DNA from: Mesorhizobium denitrificans
Lineage (GTDB): Bacteria; Pseudomonadota; Alphaproteobacteria; Rhizobiales; Rhizobiaceae
Length of the DNA stretch: 64,000 bases
NCBI RefSeq assembly: GCF_003403035.1
Contig: NZ_QURN01000012.1
Coordinates: forward strand, 62,001 to 126,000
Direction of reading: 5' to 3'
Positions 1 to 9,100 of the stretch are shown here, one piece after another (within the stretch, counting starts at the first letter, position 1; each line of letters begins with the position of its first letter). The notes under the pieces are model-generated. The model made no database searches and had not been told where the DNA came from. It was given only the letters and a program-made list of their open reading frames with translations. A program made the position numbers and the translations under genes.

Positions 1-506
1 TACGCTTTGCGCCACCATGCGGCATCGTCAGGCTGCTTTTCGATGCCAGTTTGATCTGCGCGCGCGGCACGCGTTGACGCGTTCTCGCCGGAGAGGTCGA
101 TGTTTGGCGCGATTTCCGCAAGGGGCAGCAATACGAACGGACGATCCAACATGCGGGGATGCGGAATTTCCAACCCCTCCTCATTGATCGTGTCCGAGCC
201 ATATTTAAGTATATCGATATCAATCGTGCGCGGACCCCAACGCTCAGCCCTGACGCGCTTCAATGTCTTTTCCGTTGCAAGACAAAGCTCCAGCAATTCA
301 CGCGGCGAGCGCGTGGTGCGGATCTCGGCGGCCGCATTCAGAAAATCCGGCTGATCGGTCTTGCCCCAAGGCGGCGTGCGGTAGATGGACGAAACCTTGC
401 CGATAGCGGAACGCGCGTCGGAATCCATGGTGCGGAGAGCCTGCCCCATCGCGGCTTTCGGATCGCCGAGATTCCCGCCAAGACCAATATATGCAATCTG
501 AATCAT
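1..506 (-). CDS. folK: 2-amino-4-hydroxy-6-hydroxymethyldihydropteridine diphosphokinase (HPPK), runs to the window edge
   Basis: Transfers pyrophosphate from ATP to 6-hydroxymethyl-7,8-dihydropterin, the step before dihydropteroate synthase in folate synthesis; cytoplasmic. Reading the reverse strand from the ATG at 506 gives 168 codons beginning MIQIAYIGLGGNLGDP, with the HPPK signature RWGPRTIDIDIL in the middle and the family motif IPHPRMLDRPFVLLPL after it. The last two visible bases are TA, so the stop is probably at the window edge, and the length fits a complete HPPK of about 165-170 residues. It lies 14 bp downstream of folP on the same strand, so the two are almost certainly co-transcribed. 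The folB gene that often sits between them is absent. Confidence 0.93.
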   Translation of the reverse strand, partial: MIQIAYIGLGGNLGDPKAAMGQALRTMDSDARSAIGKVSSIYRTPPWGKTDQPDFLNAAAEIRTTRSPRELLELCLATEKTLKRVRAERWGPRTIDIDILKYGSDTINEEGLEIPHPRMLDRPFVLLPLAEIAPNIDLSGENASTRAARADQTGIEKQPDDAAWWRKA

Positions 507-520
507 GATCTTGCAGATAA

Positions 521-1363
521 TTATTGATCTGATTTGTTGGTGAAAAGAACAGCATCAGCAACGGCCAGCGCATCCCTGTTCGCAGCGACATTGTGAACGC
601 GGAAGATGGCTGCACCCTTCATGCGGAGCAAAACGCTAGTCGCCGCAGTGCCGATGTCGCGGTCTTGCGGTTCACGACCAATAAGCGAGCCGAGCAGACG
701 CTTGCGCGACGTGCCAACCAGAAACGGCAGGTTGAATGCACCAAGCTCTTCAAAATGTGCCATTATCTCAATGTTTTCTTTGGCATCTTTGCCAAACCCG
801 AAGCCGGGGTCAAGCACGATGTGGTCACGCGATACGCCTGCTTCATCTGCGATCAGGAGCGATTTCTGGAGAAAGTCGAACTGATCCAGAATTGGCGCTC
901 GGCGTATTTCCCGCTCGCGGCTGTTGTGCATAACAACCAGCCCCGCGCCGGTATCTGCCGCTAGATTTGCAATGGCAGGGTCGTGTTGCAGACCCCAGAT
1001 GTCGTTCACGATGTGCGCTCCGGCTTCCAGTCCGCGCCGCGCGGTATCGGATCGGTATGTGTCGACGGAGATAATGACGTCCATCCGGCGCGAGATTGCT
1101 TCAATTACTGGTAGCACGCGCGCCTGCTCTTCTTCGGCGGTGACGGCGCTCGCGCCGGGGCGCGTTGATTCGCCGCCGATATCGACGATCGAAGCGCCCT
1201 CCTCCACCATGCGCTCTGCCTGCCGCAGAACATCATCGATAGAGCCGTAACGTCCACCATCCGAAAAACTATCGGGGGTAACGTTCAATATGCCCATAAT
1301 GTGAGCCTGCAACCCAAGATCGAGGTGGCGATTATGCGCCAAATGCCATCTAATCGATTTCAT
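521..1363 (-). CDS. folP: Dihydropteroate synthase
   Basis: Condenses 6-hydroxymethyl-7,8-dihydropterin diphosphate with p-aminobenzoate to dihydropteroate; this is the sulfonamide target. The 280 residues form one TIM barrel of normal length. Motifs in order: MGILNVTPDSFSDGG (residues 23-37), GGESTRPGAS, SVDTYRSDTA, VNDIWG, DPGFGFGK and GTSRKRLLGS with the conserved lysine. The motif that usually reads RxHDV is RVHNV here, which may be lineage-specific. It is the first gene of a reverse-strand folP-folK unit. Its ATG lies inside the same CATG tetramer (1361-1364) as the start of the divergent DUF922 gene, so its promoter must lie within that gene, or one of the two starts is wrong. Confidence 0.95.
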   Translation of the reverse strand: MKSIRWHLAHNRHLDLGLQAHIMGILNVTPDSFSDGGRYGSIDDVLRQAERMVEEGASIVDIGGESTRPGASAVTAEEEQARVLPVIEAISRRMDVIISVDTYRSDTARRGLEAGAHIVNDIWGLQHDPAIANLAADTGAGLVVMHNSREREIRRAPILDQFDFLQKSLLIADEAGVSRDHIVLDPGFGFGKDAKENIEIMAHFEELGAFNLPFLVGTSRKRLLGSLIGREPQDRDIGTAATSVLLRMKGAAIFRVHNVAANRDALAVADAVLFTNKSDQ

Positions 1364-1970
1364 GGCGCTCTATCCCTCCACTCCCATTCTCGCTGCACTG
1401 ATTGTCGCCGGGATGATTATCCCCACGGCGGCTTCTGCCGAAGCGCTTTCGCTTAGTTATTCCTATTTCACAATAGGCGGCGCAACACCGATGGATATAG
1501 AGGCCGAGATGGGCCGGTTTGGTCCCGAAATCAAGGGAAGCGAATACAGGCACCCGGGCGCGACGCGCATGGAATTTTCCAGCCGCATCGGCTACCGCCA
1601 GGATCAGAACAAGTGCCGGATCGTTTCGGCGCAGGTCAGCATCAAGGCGAAGGTTATCCTGCCGCGCTGGAAACGACCACGCAACGCAGATGCCGCGGCG
1701 CGCCTTTTCTGGGACGTGCTTTCCGCAGACATCGTGCGCCACGAGGAAAGCCATCTGGTGATCGGGCGCAACCACGCGCGCAGCCTCGAAAGACAGCTAA
1801 AGAAACTGCCCGCGCAAAAGGACTGCGACAAGCTCGCAGAACAGGCCGAAGTGCTGAAAGAAAAGATCATGGCCGAGCATGATCGTGAGCAACAGCGTTT
1901 CGACGCTATCGAAGGCAAAAACCTCGAAAAGCGGCTCGTGGGCAAGCTAAAGCGGCGAATCGAAAAGTAA
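1362..1970 (+). CDS. Secreted DUF922 protein, putative Zn-dependent protease
   Basis: A 202-residue protein with an N-terminal hydrophobic signal peptide (about residues 7-26, ending TAASA) and a DUF922-type domain, predicted to act in the periplasm. An HEESH sequence at residues 127-131 matches the HExxH zinc-protease motif, and a histidine seven residues later (GRNH) could complete the site. The C-terminal third is lysine- and glutamate-rich and helical. It is divergent from folP, sharing the CATG at the start. No strong ribosome-binding site is visible before this ATG. An internal start would cut into the signal peptide, so I keep the first ATG. Proteolysis is inferred from the motif only; substrate unknown. 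Confidence 0.8.
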   Translation: MALYPSTPILAALIVAGMIIPTAASAEALSLSYSYFTIGGATPMDIEAEMGRFGPEIKGSEYRHPGATRMEFSSRIGYRQDQNKCRIVSAQVSIKAKVILPRWKRPRNADAAARLFWDVLSADIVRHEESHLVIGRNHARSLERQLKKLPAQKDCDKLAEQAEVLKEKIMAEHDREQQRFDAIEGKNLEKRLVGKLKRRIEK

Positions 1971-2000
1971 GCCTGCCGGGAAGCAGTTCGGCTGTTTCGC

Positions 2001-2321
2001 TCAACCCTGCCGTTCAGGGACGCGAACGACGAGACCGTTCAACTCATCGCGGACCCTGATCTGGCACGAAAGACGCGAATTCGGCCGCACGTCATAGGCG
2101 AAGTCGAGCATGTCTTCTTCCATCGCCTCGGGTTCGCCGACGGCAGGCATCCACGCTTCATCCACATAAACATGGCAAGTGGCACATGCGCAGGCGCCGC
2201 CGCACTCGGCTTCAATGCCGGGAACGTCGTTTCGAATGGCATTTTCCATCACGGTCGAGCCGTTTTCGGCTTCGACGTCAAACTTTGTGCCGTCGAAGGC
2301 GATGAACGATATTTGTGTCAT
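2001..2321 (-). CDS. 2Fe-2S ferredoxin, adrenodoxin type
   Basis: Small soluble electron carrier of 106 residues. The cluster ligands are Cys40, Cys46, Cys49 and Cys86: a CX5CX2C motif (with an extra Cys44) followed 37 residues later by the fourth cysteine, which is the adrenodoxin/FdxB spacing. The acidic stretch [13 protein letters not shown] between the third and fourth ligands is the usual partner-binding surface. The SRLSCQIRV ending is also typical. It stands alone between a convergent DUF922 gene and an Hpt gene on the same strand. Likely partners are a P450 system or iron-sulfur cluster assembly, but nothing nearby decides between them. Confidence 0.93.
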   Translation of the reverse strand: MTQISFIAFDGTKFDVEAENGSTVMENAIRNDVPGIEAECGGACACATCHVYVDEAWMPAVGEPEAMEEDMLDFAYDVRPNSRLSCQIRVRDELNGLVVRVPERQG

Positions 2322-2447
2322 TGAACTACGCGGACCTGCCCAAAAATGTTGCCTAGCCGGGAGATAATGCCTTGCACAAACAAGTCAACCAGCAGGACAG
2401 ACTCAGAAGCGGTCCAAGACCGACCTGCCCGGCTGCTTTCGCGACAC

Positions 2448-2825
2448 TTACCCTGCGAGAAGCTGCGCAAAGCGGCTAGCTTCATCGGCAAGCCCATCCA
2501 GCTGCTTCAAAGCTTGCGCATCGTCTGGCTGTAGCATCAGGCGCTCGGCGCAGTCGGAAAGCGCGAACGCGCCAACCGCGCGCGCAGCACCTTTCAGTTT
2601 ATGCGCCAGCCGCGTGCGATCCTCACCCTCAGCGGCAGGAATTTCCCGCCTTGCCGCGGCAAGTTGATCGATGAAAATGAGCAGTACCTCGCGCTGCAAC
2701 TCCGCATCGTTCATTGTCTGCTGAGCGAGATGGGTGATATCGATGGGTGCGCTTGCCATATTCTTGCCGCCAGAAGCCTCTCCAGAAGGTGCAAAAACCG
2801 GTTGGAAAATAGAGTTTTGCACCAT
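2448..2825 (-). CDS. Histidine-phosphotransfer (Hpt) domain protein
   Basis: A single-domain phosphorelay intermediate of 125 residues. The motif AHKLKGAARAVGA contains the expected phospho-accepting histidine (His75), set in a four-helix-bundle pattern. The first 22 residues look disordered, and translation could instead start at Met23. The first ATG has AGGA nine bases upstream, so I keep it. No kinase or receiver gene lies nearby. It is transcribed divergently from the giant polar-growth protein across a 284-bp gap, and that placement is the only hint to its role. Confidence 0.82.
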   Translation of the reverse strand: MVQNSIFQPVFAPSGEASGGKNMASAPIDITHLAQQTMNDAELQREVLLIFIDQLAAARREIPAAEGEDRTRLAHKLKGAARAVGAFALSDCAERLMLQPDDAQALKQLDGLADEASRFAQLLAG

Positions 2826-3031
2826 ATTAAGAGTTCCTAACAGGCTGTGAATAAATTGGTTCGCGTTTGAAGCACGAAACTGGAAAAGACATTAATGTTC
2901 AAGGTCTAAGCTAATTGACGTAAAAGGTGGCGTTGAAACGGAAAAACCGAGTGCGTTAACCGTATGTTTAAACTTTTACGCATTTGCGCCTTTGGATGTT
3001 TCCTTTCATCCCCCGCAAAACTACGATAGGT

Positions 3032-3053
3032 TGGACTTGCTATAATTGTGCTT
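3032..3053 (+). promoter_or_regulatory. Candidate extended -10 promoter for the growth-pole-ring gene
   Basis: A perfect TATAAT at 3041-3046 is preceded by TGC, giving an extended -10 (TGCTATAAT). No good -35 hexamer lies at 16-18 bp, as is common for extended -10 promoters. Transcription would start near 3053, leaving a leader of about 57 bases. Of the rest of the 284-bp gap (2826-3109), only the off-spaced TTAA pair recorded among the rejected items stood out. Confidence 0.42.
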
Positions 3054-3109
3054 AGTGCGCAACGCAATGAAACCCGCGTTTTTCGAGTACAGGATAGGGC
3101 CCTAGCGAC

Positions 3110-6100
3110 ATGGCGAAAAAGACGACTTCGAGCAAAGCGCTCGACCGTGACGTCGCGAAACAGCTTGAGCAGGCACTGGACAAAGATCTTGCCAATGACG
3201 GTCTGATTGAACAGCCCGAAGCGGCTGCTGCGTCCGGCAATCTTGTTACACTCAAGGAACTTGAGGTGCAGATTTCCAAGGCCGCGGACGAGCTTGCGCG
3301 CGCGGGGCGCGGCGATCCTGCAACCGAGGCGTCAGCAGCAAACGTCAATTCTGACTCGCAGCAGACGCAGCGGCCGGCCGAATTTGCACCGGCTAATGAT
3401 GACAGGCTGACCGACCGCCGCAGCTTCCGCGAACATTTCGGACGCGGCGGCTCGCGTGCGCCCTATGTTATTGCCGGCTTGCTCAGCGTTATCTGGCTCT
3501 TCATCTGCTACGCAGTGGCCGTGCGCACCCTGCCCTCCGCAATCTGGGACGCTACGCGCGTCGAGGAGATCATTCAGGATCGCTCTGCAGTATTCATGGG
3601 CGCGCTGACGCTGATCCCGATAATGCTCTTCTGGGCGTTTGCGGTGATGGTGCGCCGTGCGCAGGATATGCGTCTTGCCGCGCAATCCATGACTGAACTG
3701 GCATTCAGGCTGGTTGACCCGGAAGCTTCCGCGCACGGGCGCGTGCAGACCGTGGGCCATGCCGTTCGGCGCGAAGTGGCCGCATTGAACGAAGGAATTG
3801 AGCGCACGCTCGCGCGCGCGGTCGAGCTTGAAACACTCGTGCAAACGGAAGTGAACCAGCTCGAACGCTCCTACACGGACAATGAGGCGCGTATCCGCCG
3901 CCTGGTGGACGGTCTGGGAAGCGAGCGCGAAGCCGTTGTGAGCCATGCCGAGCGTGTGCGCGCATCCATCGCCGGTGCGCATGAAACGTTGCGCGAGGAG
4001 TTGAGTGCCGCAAGCGACCTGATCCGTCAGAACATTTTGAGCGCGTCGGAAAACCTTTCCTCGACCATCAAGGATTCCGGCACGGACATGATCCAGCGCT
4101 TCAACGAAAATGGAGCGGAGGTCTTCACGCAGATCGACGAGAAGTTCGGCTCGCTGTCGGACCGCATCACGGAGTCCGGCCAGACGATTGGCTCGATGCT
4201 GGATTCGCGTATCGCCAACCTCACCCAAGGCACGGTCGACGCAGCACAATCGCTGTCCCGCGTTCTCGAAGAGCGCGCCACCAGCATGATTTCGCTGCTG
4301 GGTTCGGCAACAAACTCGCTGAACGATGAGTTTAATAAGCGCCTGCATGACATTGAAAACACACTGACTGAGCGCGGCCAATCGCTGATCGGCGAGTTCC
4401 AGAGCCGCGCGGACGCTCTGGACGTCGGAACGGAGCGCCTGAACGTGGCGCTTGAGGCTCGCGCCCGCCAGATCAACGACACTCTGGTTGAGCGCACGCG
4501 CGAGATCGCAGGCAGCTTCGCCAGCGGCAAGGAAGACCTCGCCCGCCTCATCGAGGAAAATCAGAAGCGTATCGACTCTGAAATGTCTGCGCTGGTTCAG
4601 ACGGCGTCTGCTGCGCTCGAACAACATGCAGAGCAATTCATTGACCGTCTGGACGCTGGCCGCAGCCGTCTCTCCCGCGCGCTCGATCAAGATCTGGAGC
4701 AGTTGGCGCAGGCCCGCGCGGAAATAGATGCCGCAGCAGCCGACGAAATGCGCCAGCTTTCGCAGAGCCGCGCACAGATGATCGAAGACCTGCACAGCGA
4801 GCTTGGACAGTTTGACCGCAGCCGCGCCGAGTTTGTCGAAGAAGTAGCCGGCCACGTTGCGCGCATGGAAGAAAGCCGCACGGCAACCAGCGCTGCTCTC
4901 GCGCAGGACCTCGGCAAGGTGGAGGAATCGCGTCGTCTTATCGATCTTTCGATGGGCGAGCATTCGCGAAGCCTGAGCGAAGGACGCGAAGCGCTTTCGA
5001 ACATGCTGAGCGACGATCTCTCCCAACTCAACGAAGCGCGCAACGCGATTGATGAATCAGTTCGCGGTCACGTCAGCAAGCTGGGCGAAGGACGCGACCT
5101 GTTGAAGCGCGCGCTGGACTCCGATCTGATTCGCGTTACGGAAAGCCGCAAGGAACTCGACGAGACGTTTGCGCGCCTGGTTGCTTCGCAGTCGGAGCGC
5201 TTTGAGGAGGGCCGCAAGGCGCTGACCGATGCGCTGCAGGAAGACCTGAACAAGCTGGCCGAAAGCCGTGCCAACATTGATGGTCTGGTTGCACGGCAGG
5301 TCGAGAAATTGGCGGAAGGCCGCGACATTCTGCGCCGCGCACTGGAATCCGACCTCTCAAAGGTCGCCGAAAGCCGTACCGAAGTTGACGCCATGATCAA
5401 CGAGCTCGTCGTCTCGCAGGGCGAAAAGCTGGAAGAAGGCCGCCGCGCACTTGCGCTCGCGCTGCAGGATGATCTCGACAAGCTCGCCTCGGCGCGCTCG
5501 GACATTGATGGGCTGGTTGCGGGACAGGTGAGCAAGCTCTCCGAAGGTCGCGATATTCTCAAGCGCGCATTGCAAGCGGACCTTGAGCAGCTTTCGACGG
5601 AACGTGACGAACTGCATGGCGCAATCCAGACGCATCTGGGCAACCTGTCCAGCCATCGCGACGAAATGGCGAAGGCGCTCGAACAGGATTTGCAGCGGCT
5701 TGCTTCCAGCGGCAAGGAACTTGGCGAAGCGCTGCGCACGGCAATCGCCAGCCAGGCGGAAGGTCTGGAACATGGGCGCCGGGTACTTTCCGACGCGTTG
5801 CAGGAAGACCTTGCGCGCCTTGGCGACGACCGCGCTGCGCTGGACGGCATGGTTGGCCGGCAGGTCGAAAGGCTGGCGGAAGGCCGCAATATTTTGCGCC
5901 GCGCTTTGGAAGCCGATCTCGACAAGATCAATGAGAGCCACGCCGATCTGGGCAATCAGGTTGCGTCGATCGTTGCCGACCTCGGCCGTACATTCGAAGC
6001 GGGCCACAAGGTTATCACGCAGACGGTTTCCTCTGATCTCGCCCGCATGAACGAAAGCCGGTCTGAACTGGACAGCCAGTTGAGCGGCATGATGGCCGAG

Positions 6101-9100
6101 TTGAGCCGTACCTTCGAGGACGGTCGCAGCGCCATTGCGCAAACTGTGGCGGATGATCTTGAAAAGCTCGCAGAAAGCCGAGCGGCAATCGATTCCATGG
6201 TTGCCGGTCAGGTCGAGAAGCTGGCAGAGGGCCGCGACCTGTTAAGCCGCGCACTGGAAGCCGACATCGAAAAGCTGGATCAACATCGCGTCGGGCTTGA
6301 TTCCTCCCTTGCCCGCATGCTTTCAGAACTCAATCGCGGGTTCGAGGATGGCAGCAGATTGCTGAGCGACACTATCGAAAGCGACCTCGCCAAGCTGGCG
6401 GAAAGCCGCGTCCATGTAGACGAATTGATCTCCGGTCAGGTGCATAAGCTTTCGGAAGGTCGCGCGCTGCTCACCCGTTCGCTGGAAGCGGATTTGGCGG
6501 AGTTCGACAAGCGCCGCATCGATCTGGACGATTCACTCAAGTCTGTCGTCGAGCGCCAGAAGACCTCCTTCGATGAAGGTCGTGACGCGCTTGCCGCCGC
6601 GCTGGAAGACGATCTGGCAAAGCTGGCCGAGAGCCGCAGCAGCATAGATGGCCTCGTTTCGGCGCAGGTTGAAAAGCTGGCGCACGGCCGTAACATTCTC
6701 GTTCGCGCGCTGGAGGGCGATCTTGGCAAGCTCGCACAGAGCCGCAAGGAACTGGACGATACGCTGAGCCAGATCACCGTGCAGCTTAACGGCAGCTTCG
6801 GTGCAGGCCGCGACGCTCTCGCCGCGGCGGTGGAAGAAGACCTGCAAAAGCTGGCCGATACACGGATGCAGATTGACGAAATGGTGTCCGGCCAGATCGG
6901 CAAGCTGGCCGAGGGCCGCAACCTGCTGGTGCGCGCGCTCGAAACCGATCTGAAGCGCCTCACCGACGCCAAGTCTGAGTTTGACGGCGGCGTGGTGAAC
7001 CTCATCAATAGTTATAGCGACAACTTCACCGAAGGCCGAGCCGCCCTGTCTCGCGCGCTGGAAGACGACCTCACCAAGCTGGCCGAAAGCCGCGCGAGCA
7101 TAGACGGGCTCGTGGCCGCGCAGGTGGAGAAGCTATCAGAAGGACGCAACATTCTCGTGCGTGCTCTGGAAGCGGACCTGTCGCGCATCGGCAATAGCCG
7201 CGACGAACTGGAATCCCTGATGCAGCGCGTCGCCGTTGAGCAGGAAGAAGGGCTGGCGAAGGGCCGCGAACGGCTTTCGCAGGCGCTGGAGGACGATCTT
7301 CGCAAGCTTGCTGAATCGCGCTCCGATATTGACGGTCTGGTGGCCGGTCAGGTCGAGAAACTGTCCGAAGGCCGCAATATTCTCAAGCGCGCGCTTGAGG
7401 CCGATCTTGTAACGCTGGGCGAAAGCCGTGTCGAGCTGGATGCAGCGCTGGTGAAGATGCTCGAAGGACACCATGCCGTGTTCGAGGAGCGCCGCGCGCA
7501 GCTTAGCCGTGCGCTCGAAGGCGATCTTGAAAAGCTCGCCGAAAGCCGCGTCAGCATCGATAGCCTCGTTTCCGGTCAGGTTGAGAAGTTGGCCGAAGGC
7601 CGCAATATCCTGCGCCGCGCATTGGAAGCCGATCTCTCGGCGGTGGATGCGGCGCGTGAAAACCTGCAGGCTGCGCTCAATGGCCATATCGACGGGCTGA
7701 ACCAGGGCCGCAACAATCTTTCGGCTGCGCTGGAATCTGATTTGCAGCGGCTCGACGAAGCCCGCACTTTGCTGGATGCGCAGGCTGCAGAACACATCAA
7801 GGTATTCGCGGATCGGCGTCAGGAAATCTCCGCAGCGCTGGCTGGCGATGTCCAGCAGATCGACGCGTCCTTCCAGCGCCACATCGATGCAATTTCCGAC
7901 CGCGCGAGCGCGGTGGAGAATGCGCTTGCTACAGGCGTGGAAAACGTCCGCATCGTGCTGGAGCACAGCGCCGTGCGCACTGCCGGAGAGTTGCGCGACA
8001 AGGTTCTGGAACTGACTGCCGCCTTGACCAGCGAGGCTGGCAAAGTGTTCACCGATGCCGATCGCCAGATTGCGGTGCGCGCGGAGGAAACGGCGCATTC
8101 GCTCGCCAGCCGCACAGAGGAAATTGCACGCGCATTCGAGGATGCGGACCGCCGCATTTCCGATCGCGCGCTGGACAGCCTGCAGGGCATTACGGCGCGC
8201 GCCGAAGAAGCTGCCGACCACATTGCCGATCGCGCGCAGCGCATCGGCGAAGTGTTCGAGCGGGCAGACGAGGTCATTGCCGCACGTGCGGACGAAACCG
8301 GACGTGGCGCACAGGCCCGTGCGGCTGAGATCGAACGATTGTTCGATGATGGCGACCGCAAGCTGGCAGCGCGCGCAATCGAAAATGCGAGTGCCCTCGC
8401 CCAGCGAGCAATCGAAATTGTCCAGTTGTTTGAAAGCGCAGATGGCAGGATTTCGGAGCGCGTCAGCTCTTCTGCAGACGCACTTTCGGCTCGCGCAGAC
8501 GAACTGAGGGCCATGTTCGAGCGCGCCGACAACCTGCTGTCTTCGAACATTTCGGCTGGTGCCGACCAACTTTCTGCGCGCGCTTCGGATGTCGCGAACA
8601 TCTTCTTCGAGACGGAGCAGCGCATCGTCGCACGCACACATCAAACGTCTGCGGAACTCAGCCAGAAAACCGAAGATATCGCCAAGATCCTCGAACAGGC
8701 CGAAAACCGGATCGTGTCGCGCACGGGCGAAACGGCCGCGGAACTCGGAACGCGGGCTGGCGAAGTTGCGCGCCTGTTTGACGATGCGGATCGCAAGATC
8801 GCGGACCGCGCGGACGCACTGACCGCCGCGCTCGACCAGCGTACGGCGCAGTTTGGGGAATTGTTCGAGCAGACCGACAGCCGCCTTGTTCGCCGCACAG
8901 GCGAGACGGCACAGGAACTCGAACGGCGTGCGCGCAACATTGGAGACGCGCTGGCATCTGCCGAGCAACGCCTGGCGCAAAGCTCCGATCAGGCGGTCAT
9001 CCGCATTTCGGAAGATGTCGCACAGGCCGAGGCACGCCTCTCGCAAGCGGCAGCGGACGTACGCAGCTCGATTGAGCAGGATTTTGCAACCAGCGAAGCA

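Noticed and set aside
2956-2971. TTAA...TTAA pair resembling a CtrA site upstream of the polar growth gene
   Set aside because: The spacing between the TTAA boxes is 8 bases, whereas the CtrA consensus needs 7. A half-site remains possible.
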